From contig JAUYEI010000096.1 in the NCBI GenBank assembly GCA_030691385.1, positions 1 through 44,049 of the forward strand: DNA of 44,049 nt. Reading direction: 5' to 3'. Origin of the DNA: Azonexus sp. GTDB lineage: Bacteria > Pseudomonadota > Gammaproteobacteria > Burkholderiales > Rhodocyclaceae. A program made the translations under genes and the position numbers. Within the stretch, counting starts at the first letter, position 1. Each line of letters begins with the position of its first letter. Below are positions 6,987-15,443 of this stretch, piece after piece. Under the pieces are notes generated by a model that had not been told where the DNA came from, did not search any database, and saw only the letters and a program-made list of their open reading frames with translations.

Positions 6987-9710
6987 ATGCGAACTGAAGT
7001 TAAATCTACCTGTTGCTACTGCGGTGTCGGTTGCGGCGTGCTCATCGAGACCGAGGACGGAACGATCACCGGACTGCGCGGTGACCCGGAACACCCGGCC
7101 AATCGCGGGCGCCTGTGCACCAAGGGCGCGACCCTCAATCAGACGGCCAATCCAACCTATCGCCTGCAGTATCCCGAAAAGCGCGCCAGTCGCGGCGGGG
7201 TGGGGCAACGTCTGGGCTGGGAGCAAGCGCTTGACGAAGTCGCCGAACGTTTCGCTGCCAGCATTCGGCAACATGGCCCGGATTCGGTCGCCTTCTACAT
7301 TTCCGGCCAGTTGCTGACCGAGGATTATTACGTCTTCAACAAGCTGGCCAAGGGCTTGATTGGCACCAATAACGTCGATACCAATTCCCGCCTTTGCATG
7401 TCCTCGGCTGTCGCCGGCTACAAGCAGACGCTGGGCGCCGATGCGCCGCCGTGCAGTTATGCCGATATCCTGGAAGCCAAGGTGATTTTCATCACCGGCG
7501 CCAATCCGGCCATCGCGCATCCCATCATCTTCCGCTACATCGAAGACGCCAAGGCGGCCAACCCGGATCTCAAGATCATCGTCGCCGACCCGCGTCGTTC
7601 GGAGAGTGCCGAGATTGCCGATCTCCATCTGCCGATCAAGCCGGGCAGCGACATCGCACTGTTCAACGGCATGCTGCATGTGCTGATCGAGGAGGGCCTG
7701 GTCGATCTGGCCTATGTCGAGGCGCATACCAGCGGTTTCGATGCGTTGGCCGAGATTGCCAAAAAATACACGCCGGATCAGGTCGCAGCCGTCTGCGGCA
7801 TTCCGGCCGAATCCATCGTTCAGGCGGCGCGCTGGTTCGGTGCCAGCAAGGCCTCGCTGTCGCTTTACTGCCAGGGTCTGAACCAGTCGGCCCATGGCAC
7901 GCACAACAACGCCGGCATCATTCACCTGCATCTCGCCACCGGGCAGATCGGCAAGCCGGGGGCCGGGCCGTTCTCGCTGACCGGGCAGCCGAATGCCATG
8001 GGCGGACGCGAGGTGGGCGGCTTGTCCAACCTGCTGTCGGCCCACCGCGACCTGGCCAATCCGGAGCATCGCGCCGAAGTGGCGCGCTTGTGGGGGATTC
8101 CCGAGGTGCCGGCGACGCCGGGCAAGTCGGCGGTCAAGCTGTTCGAGGCGCTCAAGACCGGCGAAATCAAGGCCGTGTGGATTGCCTGCACCAATCCGGC
8201 GCAGTCGCTGCCGAATCAGGCTGCCGTGCGCGAAGCGCTACGGGCGGCCGAATACGTCGTGTTGCAGGAAACCTATGGCAATACGGACACCGGCGATTTC
8301 GCCGACCTGCTGCTGCCAGCCACTAGCTGGGGCGAGAAACACGGCACGGTAACCAATTCGGAGCGCTGCATCACGCGCGTCCAGTCGGCCCTCATGGCGC
8401 CCGGCGAGGCGCGTCACGACTGGGAAATCGTCGTTGATTTCGCCCGTCGTCTGGGTAGCAAGCTGGGCCGCGCCGATGCCGAACGCTTGTTCCCCTACGC
8501 CGATGCCGAGTCCATCTTCAACGAGCATCGCGAAAGCACGCGCGGCCGCGATCTCGATATCACCGGCCTGTCCTACGCCTTGCTTGAGGCTCAGGGGCCG
8601 CAGCAGTGGCCGTATCCGCAAGGGGCCAGCGCCGGCAAGGTCCGCCTTTACGAGGATGGACGTTTCCCGACGGCCGATGGCAAGGCACGCTTTGTCGCCA
8701 TCGAGCATCAGCCGACGGCTGAAGCCACGACGCCCGAGTTGCCGATCAGCCTGCTTTCCGGCCGCATGCGCGACCACTGGCACGGCATGAGCCGGACCGG
8801 CACCGTGCCGCGTCTGTTCAACCTTGAAGACGAGCCGCTGCTCGCCATGCACCCGTGCGACATGCGGCATCGTGGGCTCGAATCGGGCGATCTGGCCCGG
8901 GTGAGCAACGGTCGTGGCGAGATGCTCGTCCGCGTGGGCGAGCGCCCCGGTCTGGTCATGGGCCGGGCCTGGATGCCGATGCACTGGGGCAGCCAGTTCA
9001 TGAATACCCCGGGGGCCAACGCGCTGGCCTGCGATGCCATCGACCCCTATTCGCAGCAGCCGGAACTCAAGCATGCGGCCGTGCAGATCAGCAAGGCCGA
9101 GCTGCCCTACCCGCTCGCTGTGGTTCGCCGTTGTGCCAGCCAGTCCGAGGCGCTGGCGCTGCTGCAGCGCGCCCGTTCCGTGCTGACCGATTTCCCGTAT
9201 GCCAACGTCGGGCTTTATGGCCGGACGAGTCCGCTCGTCGTTTTTCGCGGGGCTAGTGCCGGGCCGGTGGCCGAGGCCGAGATCCTGGCGCTCGATCGCC
9301 TGTTCGGACTGGATGGCGAGGACGGGGCGATTGTCTATGTTGATGCCACGCGCAGCGTGACCAAGAAGGCGATTGCCCAGGAAGGCCGCCTGCTCGGCGT
9401 GCGACTGGCCGGCGAAGCGCTGGCCCAGACCTGGCTCAAGCAGGCGATGGCCGAGGATGAGCTCGATGCCAGCCTGATCCGCTTTGCCCTGGCGCCTTCG
9501 GCCAAGCCGCCGATGACCATGGTGGCGCGCAACATCATCTGCAAGTGCGCCGATGTCAGCGACGTACAGATTCGCAAGGAGCTGGAGAGCGGCGCAGACT
9601 TGCCGCAACTCCAGAAGAGCCTCAAGTGCGGAACGTTCTGCGGTTCCTGTGTGCCCGATATCAAGCGCATGGTGGCAGAACATCCCCCCAGAATCGCAGC
9701 TGCGGCCTGA
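6987..9710 (+). CDS. nasA: Assimilatory nitrate reductase, catalytic subunit
   Basis: This enzyme reduces nitrate to nitrite in the cytoplasm for nitrogen assimilation, using bis-MGD molybdenum and iron-sulfur clusters. The 907-residue protein has an N-terminal [4Fe-4S] motif (C9, C12, C16, C44), the molybdopterin oxidoreductase domain, a dinucleotide-binding C-terminal MopB domain (TGTVPRLFN, MPMHWGSQF region) and a C-terminal BFD-like [2Fe-2S] domain (C852, C854, C885, C888). No signal peptide is present, unlike periplasmic NapA. The start at 6987 is set by GGAAGGA 6 bases upstream; the frame is open further up but would cross the terminator and promoter. No NasC/NasB-type reductase partner is seen here, so the electron donor is not identified. 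ybiB follows after 18 bases. Confidence 0.93.
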   Translation: MRTEVKSTCCYCGVGCGVLIETEDGTITGLRGDPEHPANRGRLCTKGATLNQTANPTYRLQYPEKRASRGGVGQRLGWEQALDEVAERFAASIRQHGPDSVAFYISGQLLTEDYYVFNKLAKGLIGTNNVDTNSRLCMSSAVAGYKQTLGADAPPCSYADILEAKVIFITGANPAIAHPIIFRYIEDAKAANPDLKIIVADPRRSESAEIADLHLPIKPGSDIALFNGMLHVLIEEGLVDLAYVEAHTSGFDALAEIAKKYTPDQVAAVCGIPAESIVQAARWFGASKASLSLYCQGLNQSAHGTHNNAGIIHLHLATGQIGKPGAGPFSLTGQPNAMGGREVGGLSNLLSAHRDLANPEHRAEVARLWGIPEVPATPGKSAVKLFEALKTGEIKAVWIACTNPAQSLPNQAAVREALRAAEYVVLQETYGNTDTGDFADLLLPATSWGEKHGTVTNSERCITRVQSALMAPGEARHDWEIVVDFARRLGSKLGRADAERLFPYADAESIFNEHRESTRGRDLDITGLSYALLEAQGPQQWPYPQGASAGKVRLYEDGRFPTADGKARFVAIEHQPTAEATTPELPISLLSGRMRDHWHGMSRTGTVPRLFNLEDEPLLAMHPCDMRHRGLESGDLARVSNGRGEMLVRVGERPGLVMGRAWMPMHWGSQFMNTPGANALACDAIDPYSQQPELKHAAVQISKAELPYPLAVVRRCASQSEALALLQRARSVLTDFPYANVGLYGRTSPLVVFRGASAGPVAEAEILALDRLFGLDGEDGAIVYVDATRSVTKKAIAQEGRLLGVRLAGEALAQTWLKQAMAEDELDASLIRFALAPSAKPPMTMVARNIICKCADVSDVQIRKELESGADLPQLQKSLKCGTFCGSCVPDIKRMVAEHPPRIAAAA

Positions 9711-9728
9711 CCGCAACCGGAGGCGACA

Positions 9729-10718
9729 TTGAGCTACGCACAATTCATCAAGGAGATCGGACGCGGCGCCGAGGGCGCCCGTGATCTGCCGCGCGATGAT
9801 GCGCAGCAGATTTACGCGGCCATGCTCGACGGCGGCGTGCCGGATCTCGAAATGGGCGCGATCATCCTCGGCCTGCGCGTCAAGGGCGAATCGCTCGACG
9901 AGATGCTCGGTTTCATGGATGCCACTGACGAACGTACGCACCGTCTCGACATGCCGCACGGCCGCGTGCGCCCGGTGGCCTTGCCGACCTACAACGGCGC
10001 GCGCAAGGAAGCCAACCTGACGCCGCTGCTGGCCCTGCTGTTGCAACGTTTTGGCGTGCCGGTCGTGGTGCATGGCCTGTTGGAGGGCTTCGGCCGGGTG
10101 ACCAGCGCCCACATTTTCCGCGAACTCGGCATCATGCCCGTGGCGTCGACGACGCAGGCCCAGATTGCCCTCGAAAAAAAAGGCCTGGCCTTCCTGCCGC
10201 TCAACGCCCTGTGCCCGGGCATCCACAATCTGCTCGGCCTGCGCAGCCGCCTGGGCGTGCGCAACAGCGCGCACAGCCTGGTCAAGCTGATCAACCCCTT
10301 TCATGGCGACGCCGTCCTGGTGGCGCCCGCGACGCATCCCGAGTTTATCGATCTGATGCGCGAAATCCTGCTCGCCCGCGGTGACCGTGCGCTGCTGCTG
10401 CGCGGCACGGAGGGCGAGGCTTTTGCCAACCCGAAGCGCCGGCCGCGTCTTGAGTTCATCCACGATGGTGGGGTCGATATCCTGTTCGAAGCCGAGCACG
10501 AGAGCCTGCGCGCCTTGCCCAACCTGCCGGAAGCCAATGATGCAGTGAGCACGGCCAAATGGATACGGCGCATTCTCGACAAGCAGGCGCCGTTGCCCAA
10601 TCCGATTGCCAACCAGCTGGCCTGCCTGCTCTACGCCAGTGGTTATGCCGAGGATTTCAACCAGGCCAAGGCCATCGTTGCGGTTGAAGCAACCGGCCTG
10701 ATCATCGGCGGGAACTGA
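9729..10718 (+). CDS. ybiB: YbiB family protein (TrpD2-like nucleic-acid binding)
   Basis: The 329-residue protein has the fold signature of anthranilate phosphoribosyltransferase: an N-terminal helical domain with AAMLDGGVPDLEMGAIILGLRVKGE, and a larger domain with HGLLEGFGRVTSAHIFRELG. It lacks a convincing PRPP-binding GTGGD motif, so it belongs to the YbiB/TrpD2 side family, for which I recall nucleic-acid binding rather than tryptophan synthesis. It starts with TTG at 9729, supported by GGAGG 4-8 bases upstream. It sits between nasA and nirB and is probably co-transcribed with nasA. Why it is with nitrate genes is not known to me. Confidence 0.85.
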   Translation: MSYAQFIKEIGRGAEGARDLPRDDAQQIYAAMLDGGVPDLEMGAIILGLRVKGESLDEMLGFMDATDERTHRLDMPHGRVRPVALPTYNGARKEANLTPLLALLLQRFGVPVVVHGLLEGFGRVTSAHIFRELGIMPVASTTQAQIALEKKGLAFLPLNALCPGIHNLLGLRSRLGVRNSAHSLVKLINPFHGDAVLVAPATHPEFIDLMREILLARGDRALLLRGTEGEAFANPKRRPRLEFIHDGGVDILFEAEHESLRALPNLPEANDAVSTAKWIRRILDKQAPLPNPIANQLACLLYASGYAEDFNQAKAIVAVEATGLIIGGN

Positions 10719-10726
10719 TCTGATTC

Positions 10727-10763
10727 CGCACCGCGCTGGAACCGCTTGCCCCGCCTTGGTGCG
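10727..10763 (+). promoter_or_regulatory. Two NtrC-like enhancer sites upstream of nirB
   Basis: Two dyads resemble the NtrC consensus TGCACC-N5-GGTGCA. The upstream one is CGCACC-GCGCT-GGAACC (10727-10743, weak right half). The downstream one is TGCCCC-GCCTT-GGTGCG (10747-10763, ten of twelve matches). Their centres are 20 bp apart, about two helical turns, and lie roughly 90-110 bp before the predicted sigma-54 start. That geometry is typical of NtrC enhancers. Confidence 0.6.
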
Positions 10764-10770
10764 CGATTCC

Positions 10771-10806
10771 CACGGTCAACCGGAAAAAATGCCTAAAAAT
10801 CAAAAG
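10771..10806 (+). repeat. Dispersed 36-bp repeat, copy 1
   Basis: Core CACGGTCAACCGGAAA followed by an AT-rich tail with GCC in place of the usual GGCC. It lies between the NtrC-like sites and the sigma-54 promoter of nirB. Six further copies lie at 14649, 18763, 22759, 24237, 27055 (minus) and 29025 (minus). Confidence 0.85.
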
Positions 10807-10810
10807 CCTG
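10798..10810 (+). promoter_or_regulatory. Possible IHF site in the nirB control region
   Basis: AATCAA-N4-CTG matches the IHF consensus WATCAA-N4-TTR at all but one position. It lies between enhancer and promoter, where a DNA bend is useful for sigma-54 activation. It overlaps the tail of repeat copy 1. This is a short degenerate motif in AT-rich DNA, so it is only suggestive. Confidence 0.35.
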
Positions 10811-10816
10811 ATTAGC

Positions 10817-10832
10817 TGGCACACTGATTGCA
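10817..10832 (+). promoter_or_regulatory. Sigma-54 promoter of nirBD
   Basis: TGGCAC-N5-TTGCA is an exact match to the sigma-54 -24/-12 consensus. The expected start is near 10844, giving a leader of about 100 nt before the nirB ATG at 10946. With the NtrC-like sites upstream, it indicates nitrogen control. Confidence 0.82.
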
Positions 10833-10945
10833 AGAGCCCTGCAGGTACAGCGAATCAACCGCCAACGTCGGCGGTTCGATGGCAACGACGTCATGCGCTG
10901 AAATAAATTTTGCACCCTAGTGTGCGCGCAACGTTGGAGTCAACC

Positions 10946-13384
10946 ATGAGCAAACCTCGTCTCGTCCTGATCGGCAACGGCATGGCCGGTGTCCGTACCG
11001 TCGAAGAACTGCTGAAGATCAAGCCGGATCACTACGACATCACGATTTTCGGCGCCGAGCCGCACCCGAACTACAACCGCATCCTGCTTTCCCCGGTCCT
11101 CGCCGGCGAAATGACCATCTCCGAAATCGTCCTCAACGAACTCGAGTGGTACCAGGAAAACAACATCAAGCTGCACACCGGCAAGCAGATCAAGACCATC
11201 GACCGCGTCAAGCGCAAGGTCATTGCCGAAGACGGCACCGAAGAAGCCTACGACCGCCTGCTCATCGCCACCGGCTCGACGCCGTTCATGCTGCCGATCC
11301 CCGGCAACGACCTGCCCGGTGTCATCGGCTACCGCGACATCAAGGATACCGACGAGATGATCGAGGCCGCCAGGCTGCACAAGCACGCGGTCGTCATCGG
11401 CGGCGGCCTGCTCGGCCTGGAAGCCGCCAACGGCCTGAAGCTGCGCGGCATGGACGTGACCGTCGTCCATCTCGGCCCCTGGCTGCTCGAGCGTCAGCTC
11501 GACGAAGTGGCCGGCAAGATGCTGCAGAAGTCGCTGGAAGACAAGGGCCTCAAGTTCCTGCTCGAAACCCAGACCGAGGCGCTGATCCAGGGTGAATCCG
11601 GCCGCGTCGCGGCGATCCGCTTCAAGGGTGGCATGCAGATTCCGGCCGACCTCGTCGTCATGGCCGCCGGCATCCGCCCCAACTACGCGCTGGCTGAAGC
11701 CTCCGGCATCTACTGCAATCGCGGCATCGTGGTGAACGACACGATGCAGACCTACGACCCGAAGGTCTACGCCGTCGGCGAGTGCGTCACCCATCGCGGC
11801 ATCGCCTACGGCCTCGTCGCCCCGCTCTTCGAGCAGGCCAAGGTCGCGGCCAACCATCTGGCCGGCTACGGCATCGGCCGTTACACCGGCTCGGTGACCT
11901 CGACCAAGCTCAAGGTGACCGGTATCGACCTGTTCTCGGCCGGCAACTACATGGGCGGCGAGGGCACTGAGGAAATCCTGCTCAACGACCCGCATGGCGG
12001 CGTCTACAAGAAGCTGGTCATCAAGGACAACAAGCTGGTCGGCGGCCTCATGTACGGCGACACGGCCGACGGCCCGTGGTACTTCCAGCTACTCAAGGAT
12101 GGCCGCGACATCCACGACATCCGCGACTCGCTGATTTTCGGCCAGTCCCTGGTCGGCGACGTCGGCCATGCCGGCAAGAGCAAGGCGGCCGACATACCTG
12201 ACAGCGCCGAGGTTTGCGGCTGCAACGGCATCACCAAGGGCGTCATCGTCCAGGCCATCAAGGCCAAGGGATTGTTCACGCTCGATGAAGTCAAGAAGCA
12301 CACCAAGGCGGCATCCTCCTGCGGTTCCTGTGCCGGCCTCGTCGAACAGATTCTCGCGTCGACCATCGGTGGTGCCTACACCCCGGCAGCCTCCGACAAG
12401 AAGCCGATGTGCGGCTGTACCGAGCACTCGCACGACAAGGTGCGCAAACTGATTCGCGACGAGCACCTGACCAACAAGGAAGCGGTTTTCGCCGAACTCG
12501 GCTGGACCACGCCGAACGGCTGCGACAAGTGCCGCCCGGCCATCAACTACTACCTGATCTCGACCTGGCCGCACGAAGCCAAGGACGATCCGCAGTCACG
12601 CTTCATCAACGAACGCGCCCACGCCAACATCCAGAAGGACGGCACCTATTCGGTCGTGCCGCGCATGTGGGGCGGCCTGACCAACCCCAAGGAACTGCGC
12701 GCCATCGCCGATGCGGCCGAGAAGTACAACGTGCCGACCGTGAAAGTGACCGGTGGACAGCGTATCGACCTGCTCGGCATCAAGAAGGAAGACCTGCCCG
12801 GCATCTGGGCCGACCTCAACGCCGCCGGCATGGTCTCCGGCCACGCCTACGGCAAGTCGATCCGCACCGTGAAAACCTGCGTCGGCATGGAGCACTGCCG
12901 CTTCGGCACGCAACTCGCTATGTCGATGGGCGTCAAGCTCGAGAAGATGCTGTTCGACATGTACGCTCCGCACAAGGTCAAGCTCGCCGTCTCCGGCTGC
13001 CCGCGCAACTGCGCCGAAGCCGGCATCAAGGACGTCGGCGTGATCGGTGTCGATTCCGGCTACGAGCTCTACATCGGTGGCAACGGCGGCATCAAGACCG
13101 AAGTTGCCCAGTTCCTGTGCAAGGTCACCTCGGACGAGGACGTCATGGAATATTCCGGTGCTTTCCTCCAGCTCTACCGCCTCGAAGGTTGGTACCTCGA
13201 GCGCACCTGCCACTACCTCGAACGCGTCGGCATGGATTACGTCAAAGGCAAGATTCTTGAGGATGAAGAAGGCCGCAAGGCGCTCTACGCCGAGCTGCTC
13301 GATTCGCTGAAGGATGCGAAAGACCCGTGGGCCACCTCGCGCGAGCCGGAAGCGATCAAGCAATTCGAGCCAATCGTCATCTAA
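10946..13384 (+). CDS. nirB: Assimilatory nitrite reductase (NAD(P)H), large subunit
   Basis: NirB reduces nitrite to ammonium in the cytoplasm, moving electrons from NAD(P)H through FAD and iron-sulfur clusters to siroheme. The 812-residue protein shows an N-terminal FAD/NAD(P)-binding region (LIGNGMAGVRTVEEL; VIGGGLLGLEAANGL), a BFD-like [2Fe-2S] domain with C424, C426, C459 and C462, a second similar CGC...CDKC segment, and a C-terminal siroheme/[4Fe-4S] domain with C645, C651, C685 and C689 in the C-x5-C...C-x3-C pattern. I start at ATG 10946, which has GGAG 8 bases upstream; an upstream TTG in frame has no such site. nirD follows, but only after a 180-bp spacer. Confidence 0.95.
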   Translation: MSKPRLVLIGNGMAGVRTVEELLKIKPDHYDITIFGAEPHPNYNRILLSPVLAGEMTISEIVLNELEWYQENNIKLHTGKQIKTIDRVKRKVIAEDGTEEAYDRLLIATGSTPFMLPIPGNDLPGVIGYRDIKDTDEMIEAARLHKHAVVIGGGLLGLEAANGLKLRGMDVTVVHLGPWLLERQLDEVAGKMLQKSLEDKGLKFLLETQTEALIQGESGRVAAIRFKGGMQIPADLVVMAAGIRPNYALAEASGIYCNRGIVVNDTMQTYDPKVYAVGECVTHRGIAYGLVAPLFEQAKVAANHLAGYGIGRYTGSVTSTKLKVTGIDLFSAGNYMGGEGTEEILLNDPHGGVYKKLVIKDNKLVGGLMYGDTADGPWYFQLLKDGRDIHDIRDSLIFGQSLVGDVGHAGKSKAADIPDSAEVCGCNGITKGVIVQAIKAKGLFTLDEVKKHTKAASSCGSCAGLVEQILASTIGGAYTPAASDKKPMCGCTEHSHDKVRKLIRDEHLTNKEAVFAELGWTTPNGCDKCRPAINYYLISTWPHEAKDDPQSRFINERAHANIQKDGTYSVVPRMWGGLTNPKELRAIADAAEKYNVPTVKVTGGQRIDLLGIKKEDLPGIWADLNAAGMVSGHAYGKSIRTVKTCVGMEHCRFGTQLAMSMGVKLEKMLFDMYAPHKVKLAVSGCPRNCAEAGIKDVGVIGVDSGYELYIGGNGGIKTEVAQFLCKVTSDEDVMEYSGAFLQLYRLEGWYLERTCHYLERVGMDYVKGKILEDEEGRKALYAELLDSLKDAKDPWATSREPEAIKQFEPIVI

Positions 13385-13394
13385 ACCATGTGCT

Positions 13395-13540
13395 CCCTCC
13401 CCTTCAAGGGGAGGGCCGGGGATGGGTTTGCCCCGAGCAATGCCCCATCTCCCTGATGAAGCCACTAAGCAACCGACTAAGCCGCCAAACAACGGCGGCC
13501 AAGTCTCTGCTTATCCTAACCTCCCCCTTGAAGGGGGAGG
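13395..13540. repeat. Pair of GC-rich palindromes between nirB and nirD
   Basis: CCCTCCCCTT-C-AAGGGGAGGG at 13395-13415 and CCTCCCCCTT-GA-AGGGGGAGG at 13520-13540 are near-perfect palindromes that resemble each other. They bracket a non-coding segment of about 100 bp. Such C-rich/G-rich palindromes are familiar as dispersed REP-like units in many Proteobacteria. In the transcript each would form a stable hairpin and could give nirB and nirD different expression. Confidence 0.75.
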
Positions 13541-13564
13541 GACTGAATTGAAAAGGATAGAAAA

Positions 13565-13873
13565 ATGAACTGGAAACTGATCTGCAAGCTGGAAGACATC
13601 CCCCAACTCGGCTCGCGTGTCGTCAGGCCGGGCAGCGGCGGCGATATCGCCATTTTCCGCACCACCGACGACGAAGTCTTCGCCCTGCACGACAAATGCC
13701 CGCACAAGGGCGGCCCGCTGTCACAAGGCATCGTGCACGGCAAGCGGGTGACCTGCCCGCTGCACGGCTGGAACATCGGCCTCGAAGACGGCCAGGCCGT
13801 CGCGCCGGATGTCGGCGGCTGCAGCAAATTCGAAGTCAAGGTCGAGAACGGCCAGGTCTACCTGGCCGCCTGA
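13565..13873 (+). CDS. nirD: Nitrite reductase (NAD(P)H), small subunit
   Basis: NirD is the small Rieske-type partner of NirB. The 102-residue protein is a single Rieske-like domain with both cluster boxes intact: CPHKGG at about 41-46 and CPLHGW at about 61-66, so it can in principle bind a [2Fe-2S] cluster; some NirD proteins lack these residues. AAGGA precedes the ATG by about 9 bases. The family length is normal. No terminator is obvious after it; the next feature is a repeat element. Confidence 0.93.
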   Translation: MNWKLICKLEDIPQLGSRVVRPGSGGDIAIFRTTDDEVFALHDKCPHKGGPLSQGIVHGKRVTCPLHGWNIGLEDGQAVAPDVGGCSKFEVKVENGQVYLAA

Positions 13874-13883
13874 GCGGCCGATG

Positions 13884-14129
13884 CTTGAACCTTGAAACCT
13901 CAGTTGACCGCTTACCCACCTCTGACCAGTCGCATGAATACGGGCTTTTGTGCCTTCGAGACATTCACCCGCTGGGTGACAGCGCTACGCGGTCGCTGGC
14001 ACACCTGGTCGGGCGTCCGGCTTTGTCGCTTCTCCTTGCAGGCATGAGCCTGCTGCGTCGTCGCTTGGCGCCGGCCATCCCGCCCAGGCGCACCATCAGC
14101 CGCGTCCAACCGAGCTTTCAAGGTTCAAG
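13884..14129. mobile_element. MITE-like element, copy A
   Basis: An element of about 245 bp with terminal inverted repeats: CTTGAACCTTGAAA at 13884-13897 pairs exactly with TTTCAAGGTTCAAG at 14116-14129, and similarity continues inward. Internally it is about 85% identical by eye to the reverse complement of copy B (25371-25605). It carries no transposase. Both copies keep an open frame with a GRPALSLLLAGMSLLRRR stretch, but I have no sign that it is a gene. It fills most of the 315-bp gap after nirD; the remaining 60 bp show nothing recognisable. Confidence 0.75.
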
Positions 14130-14188
14130 GAAATCCCGAAACCAATGTCTTTTTCAGGCCATCGCAAAATCAATCCGGCCGGGCGAAT

Positions 14189-14554
14189 TTACTGCGCGGC
14201 TGAGCTTTCGGTTTTGTCGATTTCCGTCAGCGTCAGGTAGCCGTCCTGGGTGTTGACGACCTTGTAGACGGCGTCGGGCTTGGCCTGGGCTTTTTTGAGC
14301 ACGGACTGCCATTCGAGTTCGGCCAGGCGCAGGCCGTCGATCTTCTTGTGCAGCGATGCCACGCTGTCGGCCAGGTCGGTCTTGAGCTCTTCGTTGAATT
14401 GCTCGACCTTTTTGGCGGTGGGATTCATGGCGATCAGCACGGTGTTGGCGAGTGTCAGCACGAGGGCGACGGCAACGAGGATTATCGTCAGCTTTTCAAA
14501 CGATCTGACCTTGGCGGGTTGCTCTTTGCTGTCGCTGGATTCTTTTTCGCTCAT
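14189..14554 (-). CDS. Small single-pass membrane protein of unknown function
   Basis: I do not recognise this 121-residue protein. It has a charged, serine-rich cytoplasmic N-terminus of about 20 residues, one transmembrane helix (LTIILVAVALVLTLANTVLIAM, about 22-43) and a polar, lysine-rich and probably helical domain of about 75 residues. The composition is consistent with a coiled-coil followed by a small beta segment (VYKVVNTQDGYLTLTEID). A GGGAG ribosome binding site lies about 8 bases before the ATG. It is divergent from nirD and upstream of cbbY on the same strand, about 100 bp away. Function cannot be inferred. Confidence 0.75.
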   Translation of the reverse strand: MSEKESSDSKEQPAKVRSFEKLTIILVAVALVLTLANTVLIAMNPTAKKVEQFNEELKTDLADSVASLHKKIDGLRLAELEWQSVLKKAQAKPDAVYKVVNTQDGYLTLTEIDKTESSAAQ

Positions 14555-14648
14555 GCTCTCGCTCCCGGATAGGTTGTTCTATAAGCCATTACGGCCGATG
14601 CGGGGGCGAACTTGAGTTTTGTGTGGCGTGGCGGGCAATCAGGCTTGC

Positions 14649-14685
14649 TACGGTCAACCGGAAATATTGGCCAAATTTGAAATTG
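14649..14685 (+). repeat. Dispersed 36-bp repeat, copy 2
   Basis: TACGGTCAACCGGAAA followed by TATTGGCC and an AT-rich tail. It overlaps the 3' end of cbbY, which lies on the other strand: the cbbY stop codon (14654-14656) and its last ten or so codons lie inside the repeat. Confidence 0.9.
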
Positions 14686-15385
14686 TCGGGATGGCGATGG
14701 CGTCGAGGTCGACCTCCCGCAGGTCCGTCAGCACCCGCCACGCCCCGCTGAAATCTTCGCCGGCGGTGTAGTCGTTGGGGGTGACGAGGCAGCGCAGGCC
14801 GGCGGCGCGGGCGGCGTGCAGGCCGTTGGCGGAGTCTTCGATGGCCAGGCCGTTTTCGGCCGGCAGGGCGAGGCGGTCGAGCACCCAGCGGTAGATATCG
14901 GGGGCCGGTTTCTTGTTGGGCACGATGTCGCCGGCGCCGATGACCTCGAACCAGCCCGGCGCGTCCGGGCCGAGCGTGGCGTGGAGCAGGGCGGTGACGT
15001 TTTCCGGGGTGGTCGTCGTGGCGATGGCGAGGCGCAGGCCGCGCTGGCGGGCGTGCTGGATGAGCGCCGCGACGCCGGGGCGCAGCGGCAGGCTGGCCGA
15101 TTCGACGAGGCGCAGGTAGTGGCGCGTCTTGGCGGCGTGGAGGTCGCGGACGAGCACCTCAAATTCGGGCCGGGCGGCGAGGGCGGGCGCGTGGCCGGTG
15201 GCGTAGTGGCGGATGCGTTCCTTGCCGCCGGTGATGGCGAGCAGTTGGCCGTACAGCCTTTCATCCCAATGCCAGTCCAGCCCAAGATCGGCGAAGGCGT
15301 GGTTGAAGGCGGGGCGGTGGCCGTCGCGCTCGGTGTCGGCCAGCGTGCCGTCGACGTCGAAGATCAGGGCTTTGAGGGTGTGCAT
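14654..15385 (-). CDS. cbbY: HAD-family phosphatase CbbY
   Basis: CbbY is a haloacid dehalogenase-type phosphatase that removes xylulose-1,5-bisphosphate, an inhibitor of RuBisCO, in characterised photosynthetic organisms. The 243-residue protein has the nucleophile motif F-D10-V-D12-G-T, the CbbY-type stretch LDWHWDERLYGQLLAITGGKERI, a TTTT motif II region, and GDIVPNKKPAPDIY with the motif III lysine, then the EDSANGL acid pair. I chose ATG 15385; an in-frame TTG at 15418 is less likely. It is divergent from the cbb operon, which supports CbbY over general phosphoglycolate phosphatase. The final residues are encoded by repeat copy 2, so the tail is atypical. Confidence 0.86.
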   Translation of the reverse strand: MHTLKALIFDVDGTLADTERDGHRPAFNHAFADLGLDWHWDERLYGQLLAITGGKERIRHYATGHAPALAARPEFEVLVRDLHAAKTRHYLRLVESASLPLRPGVAALIQHARQRGLRLAIATTTTPENVTALLHATLGPDAPGWFEVIGAGDIVPNKKPAPDIYRWVLDRLALPAENGLAIEDSANGLHAARAAGLRCLVTPNDYTAGEDFSGAWRVLTDLREVDLDAIAIPTISNLANISG

Positions 15386-15443
15386 GCGGGCAACGATAGC
15401 CGGGGTCGATTCGGGCAACCAGTCAGGATTTCTGAAGGCGCCG

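Noticed and set aside
8238..10499. Very long minus-strand open frame (753 codons) antisense to nasA and ybiB
   Set aside because: It crosses two well-supported genes, has low-complexity composition and no recognisable domain; long antisense frames are common in GC-rich coding DNA.
14649..14685. The 36-bp repeat as a transcription terminator
   Set aside because: It has no hairpin followed by a T-tract, occurs on both strands relative to genes, and lies twice inside coding sequence.
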